From Sphaerulina vaccinii (Eukaryota > Ascomycota > Dothideomycetes > Mycosphaerellales > Mycosphaerellaceae), in the NCBI GenBank assembly GCA_022570795.1, contig JAKUDP010000001.1, positions 1,736,001 to 1,800,000 of the forward strand: 64,000 nt of DNA. Direction: 5' to 3'. The notes under the pieces are model-generated. The model worked only from the letters and a program-made list of their open reading frames with translations. It ran no database searches and was not told where the DNA came from. This document shows, one piece after another, positions 45,769 through 56,394 of this stretch. The stretch's first letter is position 1. Every line of letters begins with the position of its first letter. Made by a program: the position numbers and the translations under genes.

Positions 45769-46354
45769 GAGTCGATGTTGCCACGACTTATGCTACGAGC
45801 AGGACAATTCAGGGACCACTTAGTGTGCATTGGGAACATCCACGCCTGATGGGCGCCCGGCATGGCAGTACAGGCTGCACAGTATTGATATGAGAAATGC
45901 CATGACAATGCACGAGACCTGAACTGCGTCGACTGTCACAGTGAATTGACTGCGTCCGAGGTTTTGATTCCGTGCATACTATGATACCACGTCTGCCATA
46001 TCGAGTAGCTGATCACTTGTCTCCTTATCTGAGCATGGCGAGGTTCATGTCTTGCCTTGCCAGCCCGTAGAGTGGTGGTCAAGGCCCTTCACAAGCGCGA
46101 CTGCATGCCCAGTCTTGATCAGTGACATCCACGTGCAGGCGAGACTTGTTGCGATTCGCAGGACAGCCACCCGTCTCTGAGTAATTGCGCAACGAGCATG
46201 CCAGTGGCCGAATTGTGTGGCATGTCAATCTTTGACTCCAGTGACCCGACGAGAAAAGAGCTCCAGCACTACTCGGGAGTCTTAGCCACTACATTGTGAC
46301 AGATCTATGTTATGCCACCACAGCGTAAGCACGCTGTTCATGCATCTGGCCAGT
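45769..46354. other. Intergenic between convergent genes
   Basis: About 590 bp between the STE50 stop and the stop of the minus-strand chaperone gene. No gene is recognised. Confidence 0.5.
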
Positions 46355-46850
46355 TCAGGTCGCTGCCGAGATGACAGTGTCGACAACACACCGGAAGGCT
46401 TCCATTTCCTCATCGACGGAACCTCCTCCAGCTGCTGTAGATAGATTGATACTGCTGCCAACATAGCAAGGCTTCTTGAGTCTCCGAGTTAGGACTTTTG
46501 CCATTCGGGTCGTGAAGTCCAGCGAAGATGGTGCAGTGTACAATGCAGTGCTCATAGGCAGTGTAGGGTTGTATCGCTGTGATAGATGGTAAGCTTGGCT
46601 TTGATGGTCATGATCAAGTAACATGACTTACGTCTGGCAACGCATATACGAAACTTCCCATTGATACGGCGCCTGGTCCGGCTTCTTGACTTGTGCTTGT
46701 GAGGAACAGTAGGATGGAGTTTGCGAGGATGGTGAGGTGTAGATTGAGCTTGAGACCAGGACTGTGAGGGAGGTCGATTGCTAGTTCGAGAGCTTTGTTG
46801 GTGGTCTCCGTGCTGTTCACTGCTGGCGAGTTGTTCGCGCCTGCTGCCAT
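46355..46850 (-). CDS. POC4: Proteasome assembly chaperone 4 family protein (two exons)
   Basis: The PAC3-PAC4 (Poc3-Poc4) pair helps assemble the proteasome alpha-ring. Exons 46850-46632 and 46576-46355 give 146 aa; the 55-bp intron is GTAAGT...CAG. The joined sequence reads GSFVYALPDRYNPTLPMSTA then LYTAPSSLDFTTRMAKVLTR. The family pattern is clear in LKLNLHLTILANSILLFLTS, MGSFVYALPD and RRLKKPCYVGSSINLSTAAG, with a C-terminal EEEMEAF-type helix (DEEMEAFRCVVDTVISA). Its start codon lies only 150 bp from that of the divergent methyltransferase gene. Confidence 0.85.
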
Positions 46851-47000
46851 GATGAGCAATGTGTATTCTTAGAATTGATGTCTTCCGTGTTTGAGTGATG
46901 TTCAAGTTAATGTGAAGTCAGTCAAGACAACTTGGCTTACTAAGCATTTGTTGTCCAAGTTGCTCTCCCACCACTTTCAATTCCTCTCACGAACAACAAC
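46851..47000. promoter_or_regulatory. Short bidirectional promoter of POC4-like and carnosine methyltransferase-like genes
   Basis: Only 150 bp lie between the divergent start codons, so the two genes must share promoter DNA. No specific element is claimed. Confidence 0.5.
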
Positions 47001-48303
47001 ATGGACATCTCCATGACTGCAGGATCACCTGGACCTGAGACAGAGAGTGAACAGACGACACCTGACCCTCTCAGCGATCCTGAAGAACGACGCGTTATAT
47101 ACGCAGCCTTAGACTCCTTTAGGTCAGTCATGTAGGTGTTTTCCATTATTCGAGCATCTTCCTCACTTTCCTAGGCAGTATCGTCGCGCAGCACACTACA
47201 ACATAACCCATCTCCGTCGACAGTCCTTTTACGCGCTTCCAGCTGCACAAATTGATGTCCTATCATCCCCACCCTTTGACCTCATCAAGAGCTTTCAGGC
47301 TGTGGATCAAGCAATAGACTCTAATGCGAATATCGCTGAGGCAATCCTGGGACTCGGACCTGCGCAGTTTGGCATTGACTCGAGCGACGAAAGCTGGCAT
47401 GGCACTGCAAAGCCCTCGGATCTGGACAAGGCTCGCTCAACCATTCGACAACTGTACCGAGAATGGAGTGCTGAAGGACTGCCCGAACGACAAGCAGCAT
47501 TTTTGCCCATAACTCAAGCTCTCACACATCATCTTCCCAGCCCTGCATCTCAACGCCACTCAAAAAGAGTTCTGGTCCCTGGTGCCGGTTTAGGGAGACT
47601 TGTTTTCGACATTTGTGCAGCAGGTTATACTGTAGAGGGCAACGAGATATCATACCATCAGCTTCTCGCATCCAACTATATCCTCAACTGCGTACGGCAG
47701 GCAGGCAAGCACAACCTTTGGCCCTGGGCGCTCAACTTCAGCAATCACATTACGCGCTCGGCTCAACTACAATGTGTCTCCATTCCAGACATCAATCCTG
47801 CAACTACACTCGAGCAAGCACAGGCGGAGATGGCATCAGACGTACACTTCAGCCATCGAATGTCTATGTCATCCGGCGATTTCTGCATCATCTACAAGAA
47901 ACCAGAGTATCACGGCGTCTTCGACGCAGTGGCAACTTGTTTCTTCATAGATACTGCACCGAATCTGATCAGCTATATCGAAACGATACGGGGCTGTCTG
48001 AAATCCGGCGCAATATGGATAAATCTGGGACCCCTGCTTTGGCACTTCGAATCTGCACCCACTCCCGCTGAGCGCGACAAACAACGCGGGAGGACTGTCA
48101 ATGGTCACAGTTATGGAGACGATGGCATAGGTGAGCCCGGATCTTTTGAGCTTTCGAATGACGAGGTGGTAGCTCTTGTCCAGCATTACGGCTTTGAGGT
48201 AATTGAGCAGAAGCAGGCTAGTCCCACGGGCTATGTCCAAGATCCGGCGTCCATGCTACAGAACGTATATCGTCCTATATTCTGGGTTGCTAAGAAGCTC
48301 TGA
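47001..48303 (+). CDS. Carnosine N-methyltransferase / N2227 family (two exons)
   Basis: Members transfer a methyl group from SAM to the imidazole ring of carnosine-type substrates in animals; the fungal substrate is not established. Exons 47001-47122 and 47175-48303 give 416 aa (52-bp intron, GTCAGT...TAG). The join reads ALDSFRQYRRAAHYNITHLR. Family signatures are FYALPAAQ, the SAM motif VLVPGAGLGRLVFDIC near residue 175, GYTVEGNEISYHQLLASNYI, FDAVATCFFIDTAPNLISYI, and WINLGPLLWHFE near the C-terminus. The C-terminal NVYRPIFWVAKKL is typical. It shares a promoter with the proteasome-chaperone gene. Confidence 0.9.
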
Positions 48304-48733
48304 GTGACGAGGCATCGCCATCTCGGGCTCGATTCTTGCCTATACCAACAATACCACCGAAGAAAGTGCTACTAGCGGTCTTGTCTCGGAGATCATGCAG
48401 CTCGTCGTCGTTCCCGGGGTTGATGAACTGCCTACCATGCTGCCAATGACTGCTCGCCAACACTATTCGGGCTCTCATACCGGCCGTATTACCCAGTACT
48501 GCTTGCCATGGCATGGCATGGCTCGTGTCTATAACCCGAAGAAGCCACGAACGGCTATGGCCGAGAATGGTCGACCGAGGTCCAGCATTCGCGACGGCTT
48601 TCATGATCCTTGACATGTGCGTGCATGAGCTACGCGTAGAAGAAGATCTCCTAGTCCCAATTAAAACCTTTATTCTTCTTCCTATGTTTGTATAGCGTTG
48701 TTCCTTCTCCAGTCACACACCAGAACCACACCC
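48304..48733. other. Intergenic, upstream of the thioesterase gene
   Basis: 430 bp between two plus-strand genes. A minus-strand frame of 108 codons (48290-48616) is not supported by any motif. Confidence 0.5.
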
Positions 48734-49919
48734 ATGTCTCAATCACGAATCAAAGCGACCTTGATTAAGCCCCCTCCACCATCGGACGACAAGGCACCGA
48801 TCGAGGATGTGCTCGAGCTCACACATCTGAATGATATCGATCCAAATCTCTTCACGAATACGCGCCCACTATGGCATCCTCCAGGAGCAAGAGGCATCTA
48901 TGGCGGAGCTGTTATTGCTCAATGTCTCGCTGCAGCGCAAAAGACAGTCCCCGATAACTTTCTCGTACACAGCATGCATTGCTACTTTGTACTGAACGGA
49001 AACTCCGATATACCTGTCATATACCATGTGGAACATATCCGTGAAGGGAGAAGTTTCGCGACCAGGACAGTACAAGCGAGGCAACGGGGTCAGCCCATCT
49101 TTACGACTACTCTGTCATTCATGCGGGAAGGGTCAGGAGGCAAGCAGACTGTCAAGCATCAAGCGGAGATGCCTACGATTCCTGATGCAGAGGATGTTGA
49201 GTCTGTGGACTTGTTGAGAGGAGCAAAGAGCCCGTTCGTCACACAGCGCGTGGACATTCTGAACAACAACTCCACGAAACCGCATGAAAAGAGGACCAGG
49301 CAGTGGATAAAGTGCAGAGGGAAGATCAGCGAAGAAGGTGGGACGCAATCGCATCTTTCTGCATTAGCATACATGAGCGATTCTTACTTCATTGGCACTG
49401 TTGCGAGAACACATCGTTTATGGAGATACGACAGCTTGACCAAGACGAACGAAAAGGCCAAGTCTGGAGACCCAGCAGATAAGAAGGAGGCACTTATCAC
49501 GAGGGACATCCTGCAGAAGCTCAAAACTATGGATTTGGCAACCTTACGTAAAGTGGAAGGCATGGACGATGACATGATCAACCAGCTGAACACTGTGGAA
49601 ATCAAGGATGGACAAATCGTTGGGCTGAAAGAGAAGAGGCCAGAGATTGGCATGATGGTCAGCTTAGATCACAGCATCTACTTCCATAACCCACGCAAGT
49701 TCAGAGCAGACGACTGGCTTCTGGCTGAGGCGGAGACACCCTGGGCTGGCGATGGAAGAGGGTATGTCAACCAGAGAATCTTTGCGAGAGATGGAACATT
49801 GGTGGCGAGTTGTACACAGGAGGTAAGTCTGGTCTCACTGACTGTGATGTGATTGCACGCTAACAATATCATAGGGCGTCGTAAGACTAAAACAAGAGCC
49901 AAATGCGTCAAAGCTGTGA
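48734..49919 (+). CDS. TES1: Peroxisomal acyl-CoA thioesterase, TesB/ACOT8 type (two exons, PTS1 = SKL)
   Basis: The enzyme hydrolyses acyl-CoA to free acid and CoA in peroxisomes, acting beside beta-oxidation. Exons 48734-49822 and 49875-49919 give 377 aa. The double hot-dog TesB layout is visible: LWHPPGARGIYGGAVIAQCL, VHSMHCYFVLNG, YHVEHIREGRSFATRTVQAR, IFTTTLSFMREG, then in the second half MMVSLDHSIYFHNPRKF and ARDGTLVASCTQEGVVRL. The catalytic Asp is expected in SLDHSIYFH. The last exon encodes GVVRLKQEPNASKL, ending in the classic PTS1 peroxisome signal SKL. If the 52-bp intron is retained, translation instead ends VSLVSLTVM at 49852 with no PTS1. Confidence 0.93.
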
Positions 49920-50254
49920 AAGTGTATCTGGGAACTTGTGGACCTGCTCTCTCAGCGTGCGTTAGAGGAAGCATTATGAGTCCTACGGCGAGCATGGCAT
50001 GGCATACTCGAAGGGAGACATCTACTAGCATTATTATGTTTTATATTGTTCGCTCGGCTCTTATCCGCCCCCTCCATCATCATCATCTTCAATCCCAGCC
50101 CCACCTCACGCGCGTTGTGTGTCATAACTTTCTGTTCTGAATCATATTCCACCCTCACTTCAAACAAAAGCCCGTCTCTTCCTCTCTCTGGACAGTCTGA
50201 GTACTTCACACGCGATCAACAACAAAAGCTCCCGGCTAAGCCAAGGTCGCCAAA
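49920..50254. other. Intergenic, LEU4 promoter and leader
   Basis: 335 bp with a CATCATCATC microsatellite-like run near 50080 and a CT-rich stretch before the LEU4 ATG. No gene is seen. A Leu3-type site would be expected by analogy, but I do not see a clear match. Confidence 0.45.
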
Positions 50255-52349
50255 ATGACGATGTGCGTTACTCGGGAAACTTTTTGGTGTCACTGCATTC
50301 AGAACTGACACTTGCGCCAGGCTCAAGGACCCCAGCAAAGTACATACAAAACGCTCCAGAACGTGGCCTTTGACTAACATAGCACCAGAAATACCGCCGA
50401 TTCAAGCCATTGAAGCTCGCAAACCGACAATGGCCATCCAAAGAAGTCACCAAAGTGCCTCGATGGCTCGCAACCGATCTTCGCGATGGCAACCAGTCCT
50501 TAGTCGACCCCATGGATGCTGAGCAAAAGTGGAAGTTCTTTGAGATGCTGGTCAAGATAGGCTACAAGGAAATCGAGATCTCATATCCTTCGTCTGGACC
50601 AACAGACTACGACTTCACGAGGAGGTTGGTCACAACGCCTGGTGCAGTGCCTTCGGACGTGTGGCTCCAAGTTCTTTCGCCTTGCCGGCCAGACTTGATC
50701 AAAAAGACGGTGGAAAGCTTGAAGGGCGCGAAGAAGGCAATTCTACATCTCTACCTGGCGACAAGTCCCTGCTTCCAGCAAATCGTGTTCAACATGAACA
50801 ATGAGCAGAGTAAGGCTCTTGCGGTGGAGTGCACAAAGTACGCACGATCGATCACGAAAGACGATCCAAACTCTGGAGTGGGAGAATGGGCATATGAGTT
50901 CTCACCAGAGACTTTCTCGGACTCTGACCCAGAGTTTGTGATCGAGATCTGTGAGGCTGTCAAGGCTGCTTGGGAGCCCACCAAAGAACAGCCACTCATT
51001 TTCAACTTGCCTGCGACTGTGGAGATGAGCACTCCGAATGTCTACGCCGATCAGATCGAGTACTTCTGCACACACATCACAGAACGAGAGAAGATTGCAG
51101 TATCTTTGCACCCACACAACGACAGAGGATGTGCTGTTGCAGCAGCAGAGTTGGCACAGATGGCTGGTGCTGATCGAGTAGAAGGAACACTCTTTGGAAA
51201 TGGTGAGCGAACGGGTAATGTTGATTTAGTGACTTTGGGCTTGAACCTCTACACACAAGGGATTCACCCTGGCATCGATTTCTCGGACCTCAATAGCATC
51301 ATCGACATTGTGGAGAAGAGCAACAAGATCCCTGTACATCCACGCGCACCATACGGAGGCTCCTTGGTCGTTTGTGCGTTCTCTGGCTCGCATCAAGACG
51401 CAATCAAGAAGGGTTTCGTCATTCGCGACAAAGAGAGAGCCGACCACGAATCTCCTTGGGTCATGCCATATCTTCCTCTCGATCCAGAGGACATCGGCAG
51501 AACGTACGAAGCTGTTATCCGGGTCAACAGCCAATCTGGAAAGGGTGGAGTGGCCTGGATCATTCAACGTACTCTCGAGCTCGACTTGCCTCGTGGTCTA
51601 CAAGTGGACTTCTCAAAGATCGTCCAACGCGAAACAGACGCTCTTGGTCGCGAGTTGCTCGCCAACGAGATCAAGGACCTCTTCGTGGACGCCTACCACC
51701 TCAACAGGAATCCTCGCTTCTCCCTCGTCGACTACGATATCACAACTGATCGCTCTTCATCGCCTGCTCCTCCTGCAGCCAAAGACGGCGAGAAGAAGTC
51801 CGCATCGAACAGAAATCTCCGGAGACGATTCAAGGGTATCATCGAGATCGATGGGCAAGAACACGAAGTCGCAGGTGTCGGCAATGGTGCTCTGTCAGCT
51901 CTTGCCAATGCCCTCAAGAACTTGGGCATCGATCTCGATATTGTTGACTACAAGGAGCACGCTGTGCAACGCAAGACCGGTAAGGGCCGTGATGTGCAAG
52001 CCGCGACGTATATAGAATGTACGAACGCGGACGCTCATCAGAAGGTCTGGGGTGTTGGCATCCACGAGGATGTGGTTCAGTCTTCGCTCTTCGCTTTGCT
52101 CGGCGCAGCATCATCGGTGAGTGTCATTCGAAGTTCTGCTCCCCTCTATGGTCTTGTTGCTAACACTGTTTGTAGTTCCTCACGAGCAGACCTGGCACTC
52201 CTTTCAAACCTAAGAGGTCGAATACGGAGTTGCTAGAAGTCGGTGGCCCTGATCTCACTGCACAGAAGACGAATGGTGCACCTGAAAGTGTCCCTGACGC
52301 ACAACAAAGTGTACATGTCAATGGGTCTGCAAACGTGAATGGGCATTAG
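50255..52349 (+). CDS. LEU4: 2-isopropylmalate synthase (four exons, two of them tiny)
   Basis: First committed enzyme of leucine biosynthesis: acetyl-CoA plus 2-oxoisovalerate gives 2-isopropylmalate. Coding exons are 50255-50262 (8 nt), 50321-50339 (19 nt), 50389-52116 and 52176-52349, giving 642 aa. Splicing yields MTMLKDPSKKYRRFKPLKLA, the standard fungal N-terminus. Catalytic barrel motifs: WLATDLRDGNQSLVDPM, the metal-binding SLHPHNDRGCAVAAAELA, and LFGNGERTGNVDLVTLGLN. The C-terminal LeuA allosteric domain, where leucine inhibits in this family, includes FKGIIEIDGQEHEVAGVGNG and ends in a variable tail encoded by the last exon. The predicted N-terminus is short, so mitochondrial import is uncertain. 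Confidence 0.96.
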
Positions 52350-52630
52350 GTTGCGAGGGCATAGGTGCTTTTTGGGCTCGTACCATGGCGTGGAAAAGCA
52401 AGACCAGGAGGTCTAAGTTCTTCAAGTAGGAGCATAGCATGAAAGTATACCACACGTCTTCAACATCTGGTCAGCTGTATGTCCTTTCAATGCTGAGTAG
52501 ATTCTGTCTTCCAGAAGGGAGCGGTGATATTATATCTTCGGGCTGAACCGGAAGGAGCAATGCCAGGCTCCACTTTCCACATCCAAAAACATCATGACCA
52601 TCTGATAACAGCAACACAAAGTAGGCCACT

Positions 52631-53947
52631 ATGGCTGCCCCTCGACTGCCATTCCTCTGGCCGATGCTGACCAGAGGATTCGAGGCTACGACACCGTCCG
52701 CCCGCTCAGCCAAAGCCGCCGTCCGCTTCCACGCATTCCACTCATCGTCACGCCGGAGGAGGCCAGAGAGCACGTTGTCTCAACAGCAGCGCTATGGAGC
52801 TGCGAATGAGCCACCGCCGCATCTGAGGAGCGGAATACCACCGAGCCAGGAAGACTTCGAAGGTCAACAAACAGCACTACCGAAGATTGGCGAAAAGCTG
52901 CAGAATGCTGGCGAGGCGGAGGTCAAGGCAGATGGGCAGGAAGGGGCATCAGAGGTCTCGAAAGATCCTCCTGTGGCAGGAGAGGAAGTAGTCCGGTCTC
53001 AGGCGCAGGCGTCTACCACTCTGGATGCTGCGACTCCCGTGCAGAAAGCACCTGGATCGCCAGACACGCCTCCCGATAAGCCTATGGAAACGTTGCTCGA
53101 CTCCGTGCCGGATCCAAAGAAGCATTCAGATGAACAGCAAGGAACGTCAAAGAAGCAGACGTCGTCGAAAGGGACATCGGAGGAACAGTCTGGACCCACT
53201 GTAGACGAGCACGCGCCTTCTACGAAAGCTCCTCATATCAATACCCCTAGGCATGTACACCATTTCGATACGTACGGGTTGGTGAATCGTCTGAAAGATG
53301 GGAACTGGTCGGAAGCGCAGGCTATTACAACGATGAAAGGCGTGCGCGTAATGCTAGCAGAAAACATGGATCTAGCACGGGAGGCGCTGGTGAGCAAGTC
53401 GCAGGTCGAGAACGAAACATATCTGTTCCGCGCGGCATGCGCAGAGCTAAAGACGGAGGTGACAAGTCGGCGGAGAGCAGAACAAGAGAAGATGCGCACT
53501 GAACGAGCGCAGTTGCAGCACGAAGTTGAGATTTTGAACCAGAGGCTCGGACAGGAAGTCGCGGCTATGAAAGACGATGTGAAAGGCACCTTCGATGATC
53601 GCAAAATGGCTGTGCGAAACGACGAGCGCTTGATGGAATCGAAGATCCAGCGTCTGAACTATCAGATCACTGTCGAACTGCAGGCTGATGCTAAGTCGGA
53701 GGTGGAAGGTCTGCGATGGGTCATGACCCGACGTGTCATTATGGCGCTAGGCGCGATCGTGATCATGGTGGTGGGCTCCCTCCGGTTCTTCTCCCAAGCT
53801 GCACATGAACAGGAGATGAATGCTAAGCGGCTTGCGAATATGCGCTCAGGAAGTACACAAACAGATGCTGGAAATCGTGTTCGACAAGGTGGTAACGATG
53901 TAGGAAGTGAAGGAGAGATGTTGGTCGACTCGTTGCCAACAGGTTGA
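52631..53947 (+). CDS. Mitochondrial DUF1640 / CCDC90-family coiled-coil membrane protein
   Basis: 438 aa, single exon. The N-terminus is Arg/Ser/Ala-rich with no acidic residue for ~18 positions (MAAPRLPFLWPMLTRGF), a likely mitochondrial presequence. Residues ~50-210 are disordered and Pro/Ser/Glu-rich. The DUF1640 core runs from HHFDTYGLVNRLKDGNWSEA through MKGVRVMLAENMDLAREALV and a long coiled coil to about residue 360. It ends with a single transmembrane helix (VIMALGAIVIMVVGSLRFF) and a short tail. Known relatives include animal MCUR1 and yeast Fmp32, with suggested roles in calcium uptake regulation or cytochrome oxidase assembly. The disordered insert before the core is long for the family. 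Confidence 0.85.
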   Translation: MAAPRLPFLWPMLTRGFEATTPSARSAKAAVRFHAFHSSSRRRRPESTLSQQQRYGAANEPPPHLRSGIPPSQEDFEGQQTALPKIGEKLQNAGEAEVKADGQEGASEVSKDPPVAGEEVVRSQAQASTTLDAATPVQKAPGSPDTPPDKPMETLLDSVPDPKKHSDEQQGTSKKQTSSKGTSEEQSGPTVDEHAPSTKAPHINTPRHVHHFDTYGLVNRLKDGNWSEAQAITTMKGVRVMLAENMDLAREALVSKSQVENETYLFRAACAELKTEVTSRRRAEQEKMRTERAQLQHEVEILNQRLGQEVAAMKDDVKGTFDDRKMAVRNDERLMESKIQRLNYQITVELQADAKSEVEGLRWVMTRRVIMALGAIVIMVVGSLRFFSQAAHEQEMNAKRLANMRSGSTQTDAGNRVRQGGNDVGSEGEMLVDSLPTG

Positions 53948-54369
53948 TTGCTAACATACAATCTTTGGAGAGATAGGATTATAGACCGAGATACCCAAAT
54001 GAGAAATGCATTTGTTGTTCGCAGGCCGCCTTCACTGGCGCTCGACAGTCTGAGAAAACGACCACTGACGACTAATGGGCTAACTCCCAGGAGCACAGCC
54101 TCGCTTTTAGCCGTTTCTGATCACACCACACATCTTCGGACGCGAAAACAGCAGCATGCATGTATGCTGCAAGTAATCACATTCGTATCGCCCGGATAGG
54201 AATTTGTGCGATTGGCAAGCGAAGTGGCGTGTTCGAGACCGTTAAGCTCAATGATAGGTTGAGGACTGAAGTACCACACCACACCCTGAGCCTGATGTTT
54301 GTTGGAAGCTGAATCCAGTCCATCGCTATTACCTGACTTCAGGCACGAACCCAAAGGCGACGATTCGCA
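53948..54369. other. Intergenic
   Basis: About 420 bp between two plus-strand genes. No supported gene or repeat. Confidence 0.5.
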
Positions 54370-56394
54370 ATGCCGGATCCATTGAGCATTACGACCGGCG
54401 TGGTCGCCCTCCTGGAGGTTACCTGGAATGTATCGATACAGCTCAAGAAGTTCCACGACGGTGTGAGGACCATCGATAAGACTGTCGAGGTCCTTCAACG
54501 CGAGGTTACCAGCTTCTCGCAAGTGCTTGAGAGCATGAGAGACACTTTCGGCGATATAACTGCAGAATTTGGCACCGGCCATGTTGCATCGCATTGGCGC
54601 GACCTTGCTCAGGCAATGGAGGACTCTAAAGGCATGCTGCAGCAGTTCTCACTCGAGATACAGAAGGTTGATCGGCCTACAAAGCTGCCAATGGTTGACT
54701 CGATACGCCAATTCAGACTCGATTTAAGCGAAGAGCGGATCGCGGGCTTTCGTGGAAATCTACAGTCCCATCGAGATGTCCTCCAGATCTCCCTGCAGGC
54801 CATCATATATTACAACCAGGTGACTTGCCAAAAATCTATCGAACTAGTCGTGCCTAGCTTCAATGATCTTTCCAAGGCTGTCCGTCGCATGGGGCGCGAC
54901 TTGAACCACAAGATCGATGTTTTACAGTCGATGGTCCTATCGCAGCAAGATGAGATGAAAGTGGCAGCTATGGTCAATCTCAGAGCCTGCGTGCGGTCAG
55001 CAGCCACTGTTGTGTCCTCTGCATCCACTGCTGTACCGTCGCTGAAGGCCGTCCAGACTCCTTGTACGATTTCTGGATCTGAGCTCGAAGACTGCTCGCC
55101 CAAGGACGAGAAGGTTGCTTTGAATCGCTGGTTGGAGTCAAACGCCGTCTACGAATTTGACGAGCCGGAACTACTTCCTACTCCACATTCCATCGCAGAT
55201 CTGACACCTCTATGCGATGCTGAGCACTGTAGTGACTCGGACAGCGACATCGAGAACGACCTTGTTGACGAAGTCTTTGCGCAAGGCAAAGTCAAGCTGG
55301 AGGCTGGCGATACAGAACGTGCCGAATGCTTGTTCCTCAGTTGCTTGTCACGGATACCTCAGGCAAGGCACGGGACGCACTTCACGAGACGCTTGGACGT
55401 GATGGATCAACTTGTACAACTGTACACTGGGAAAGAGGATTGGTCACTTGCACAGAAGATACTGGCCGAAAAGATGACACTCGAAGAACGACAATATGGC
55501 AAGAAAGACCCGCACTTCTTACAGGATGTGGTCAAGCTTGCAAAGTTATTGCAAAACAAGGGCGACATTGTAGACGCACAGTTGCACGCTCGACGCGCTC
55601 TGAAAGGCTACAAGAAGGTGCACGATGATCAAGGCAGCATGCAGAGGAATTGCCTGCAGCTCTTGATCGAGCTTTGCCAGGCGAACCATGACGACGATGA
55701 TCGAGTTGCATATGAGGTAATGCTGGAGAGGCTTGACAGCAATACTACGGCGTTCCCAGACTCGAATCATGATACTCGTGAAGCGGCCAAACCCAAGGCG
55801 TTGAACAAGAATACTGGCTACTTCAATTTGCCTCATGATCAGCTTTGTGCAGTCGCCTTATCGAAAGACACCATACACCGTGGGGAAGGCTCAGAGAAGG
55901 CAACAACACCGCGAATCCACGTGCTGGACACTGGTTCATGCTCAGACGACGAAGGGACGCCTAGTGCGACACCATTGTCGGAGCGAAGGACTTCCACAAA
56001 CAGCTCTGTCGGCACTGCCAGGCCTCAGCTAGTCAGAATGCCTTTCTTGTTCCGTGTAGATTCTCCTGCGACGTACTCGAACATGGATACACGCTCATCA
56101 TCATCCAAGTCGTCAGATCAGCTCTCGAACACTACCACTCTCACTGTGCCTCTAGCGGTGCCAACAGGCACGCTGAATGAGAATCATACTGATCAGAGAA
56201 CGAAAGCCAATCGAGGCCGAGCAGCGAGCGATGAGAGTGGAAGAGCAAATGTCAAGCTCAGCGGGGACGACAGTTCGTCTCGATGCTTACCTGAAGTGGA
56301 TGTCCAGGAGACACAGAAGACTAGCACTACAACAAGAAAAAGGAGAAGTTTCCGAAAGATGTTTGGCACTTCGCCAATCAGGAGTGTGAAGTAA
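54370..56394 (+). CDS. PigL_N (HeLo-like) N-terminal domain plus TPR-like region
   Basis: 674 aa, single exon from the ATG at 54370. The start MPDPLSITTGVVALLEVTWN and the following VSIQLKKFHDGVRTIDKTVE are the characteristic opening of the fungal PigL_N/HeLo-like helical domain (residues ~1-210). This domain is found at the head of many fungal NLR-like and ankyrin/TPR proteins. Residues ~300-450 form helix pairs of TPR type (KVKLEAGDTERAECLFLSC, LVQLYTGKEDWSLAQKILAE, KLAKLLQNKGDIVDAQLHAR). The remainder is Ser/Thr-rich and ends in a basic tail (RKRRSFRKMFGTSPIRSVK). No NACHT or NB-ARC nucleotide-binding motif is present between the two domains. Function is unknown; signalling or cell-death roles are inference from domain company. 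Confidence 0.82.
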   Translation: MPDPLSITTGVVALLEVTWNVSIQLKKFHDGVRTIDKTVEVLQREVTSFSQVLESMRDTFGDITAEFGTGHVASHWRDLAQAMEDSKGMLQQFSLEIQKVDRPTKLPMVDSIRQFRLDLSEERIAGFRGNLQSHRDVLQISLQAIIYYNQVTCQKSIELVVPSFNDLSKAVRRMGRDLNHKIDVLQSMVLSQQDEMKVAAMVNLRACVRSAATVVSSASTAVPSLKAVQTPCTISGSELEDCSPKDEKVALNRWLESNAVYEFDEPELLPTPHSIADLTPLCDAEHCSDSDSDIENDLVDEVFAQGKVKLEAGDTERAECLFLSCLSRIPQARHGTHFTRRLDVMDQLVQLYTGKEDWSLAQKILAEKMTLEERQYGKKDPHFLQDVVKLAKLLQNKGDIVDAQLHARRALKGYKKVHDDQGSMQRNCLQLLIELCQANHDDDDRVAYEVMLERLDSNTTAFPDSNHDTREAAKPKALNKNTGYFNLPHDQLCAVALSKDTIHRGEGSEKATTPRIHVLDTGSCSDDEGTPSATPLSERRTSTNSSVGTARPQLVRMPFLFRVDSPATYSNMDTRSSSSKSSDQLSNTTTLTVPLAVPTGTLNENHTDQRTKANRGRAASDESGRANVKLSGDDSSSRCLPEVDVQETQKTSTTTRKRRSFRKMFGTSPIRSVK

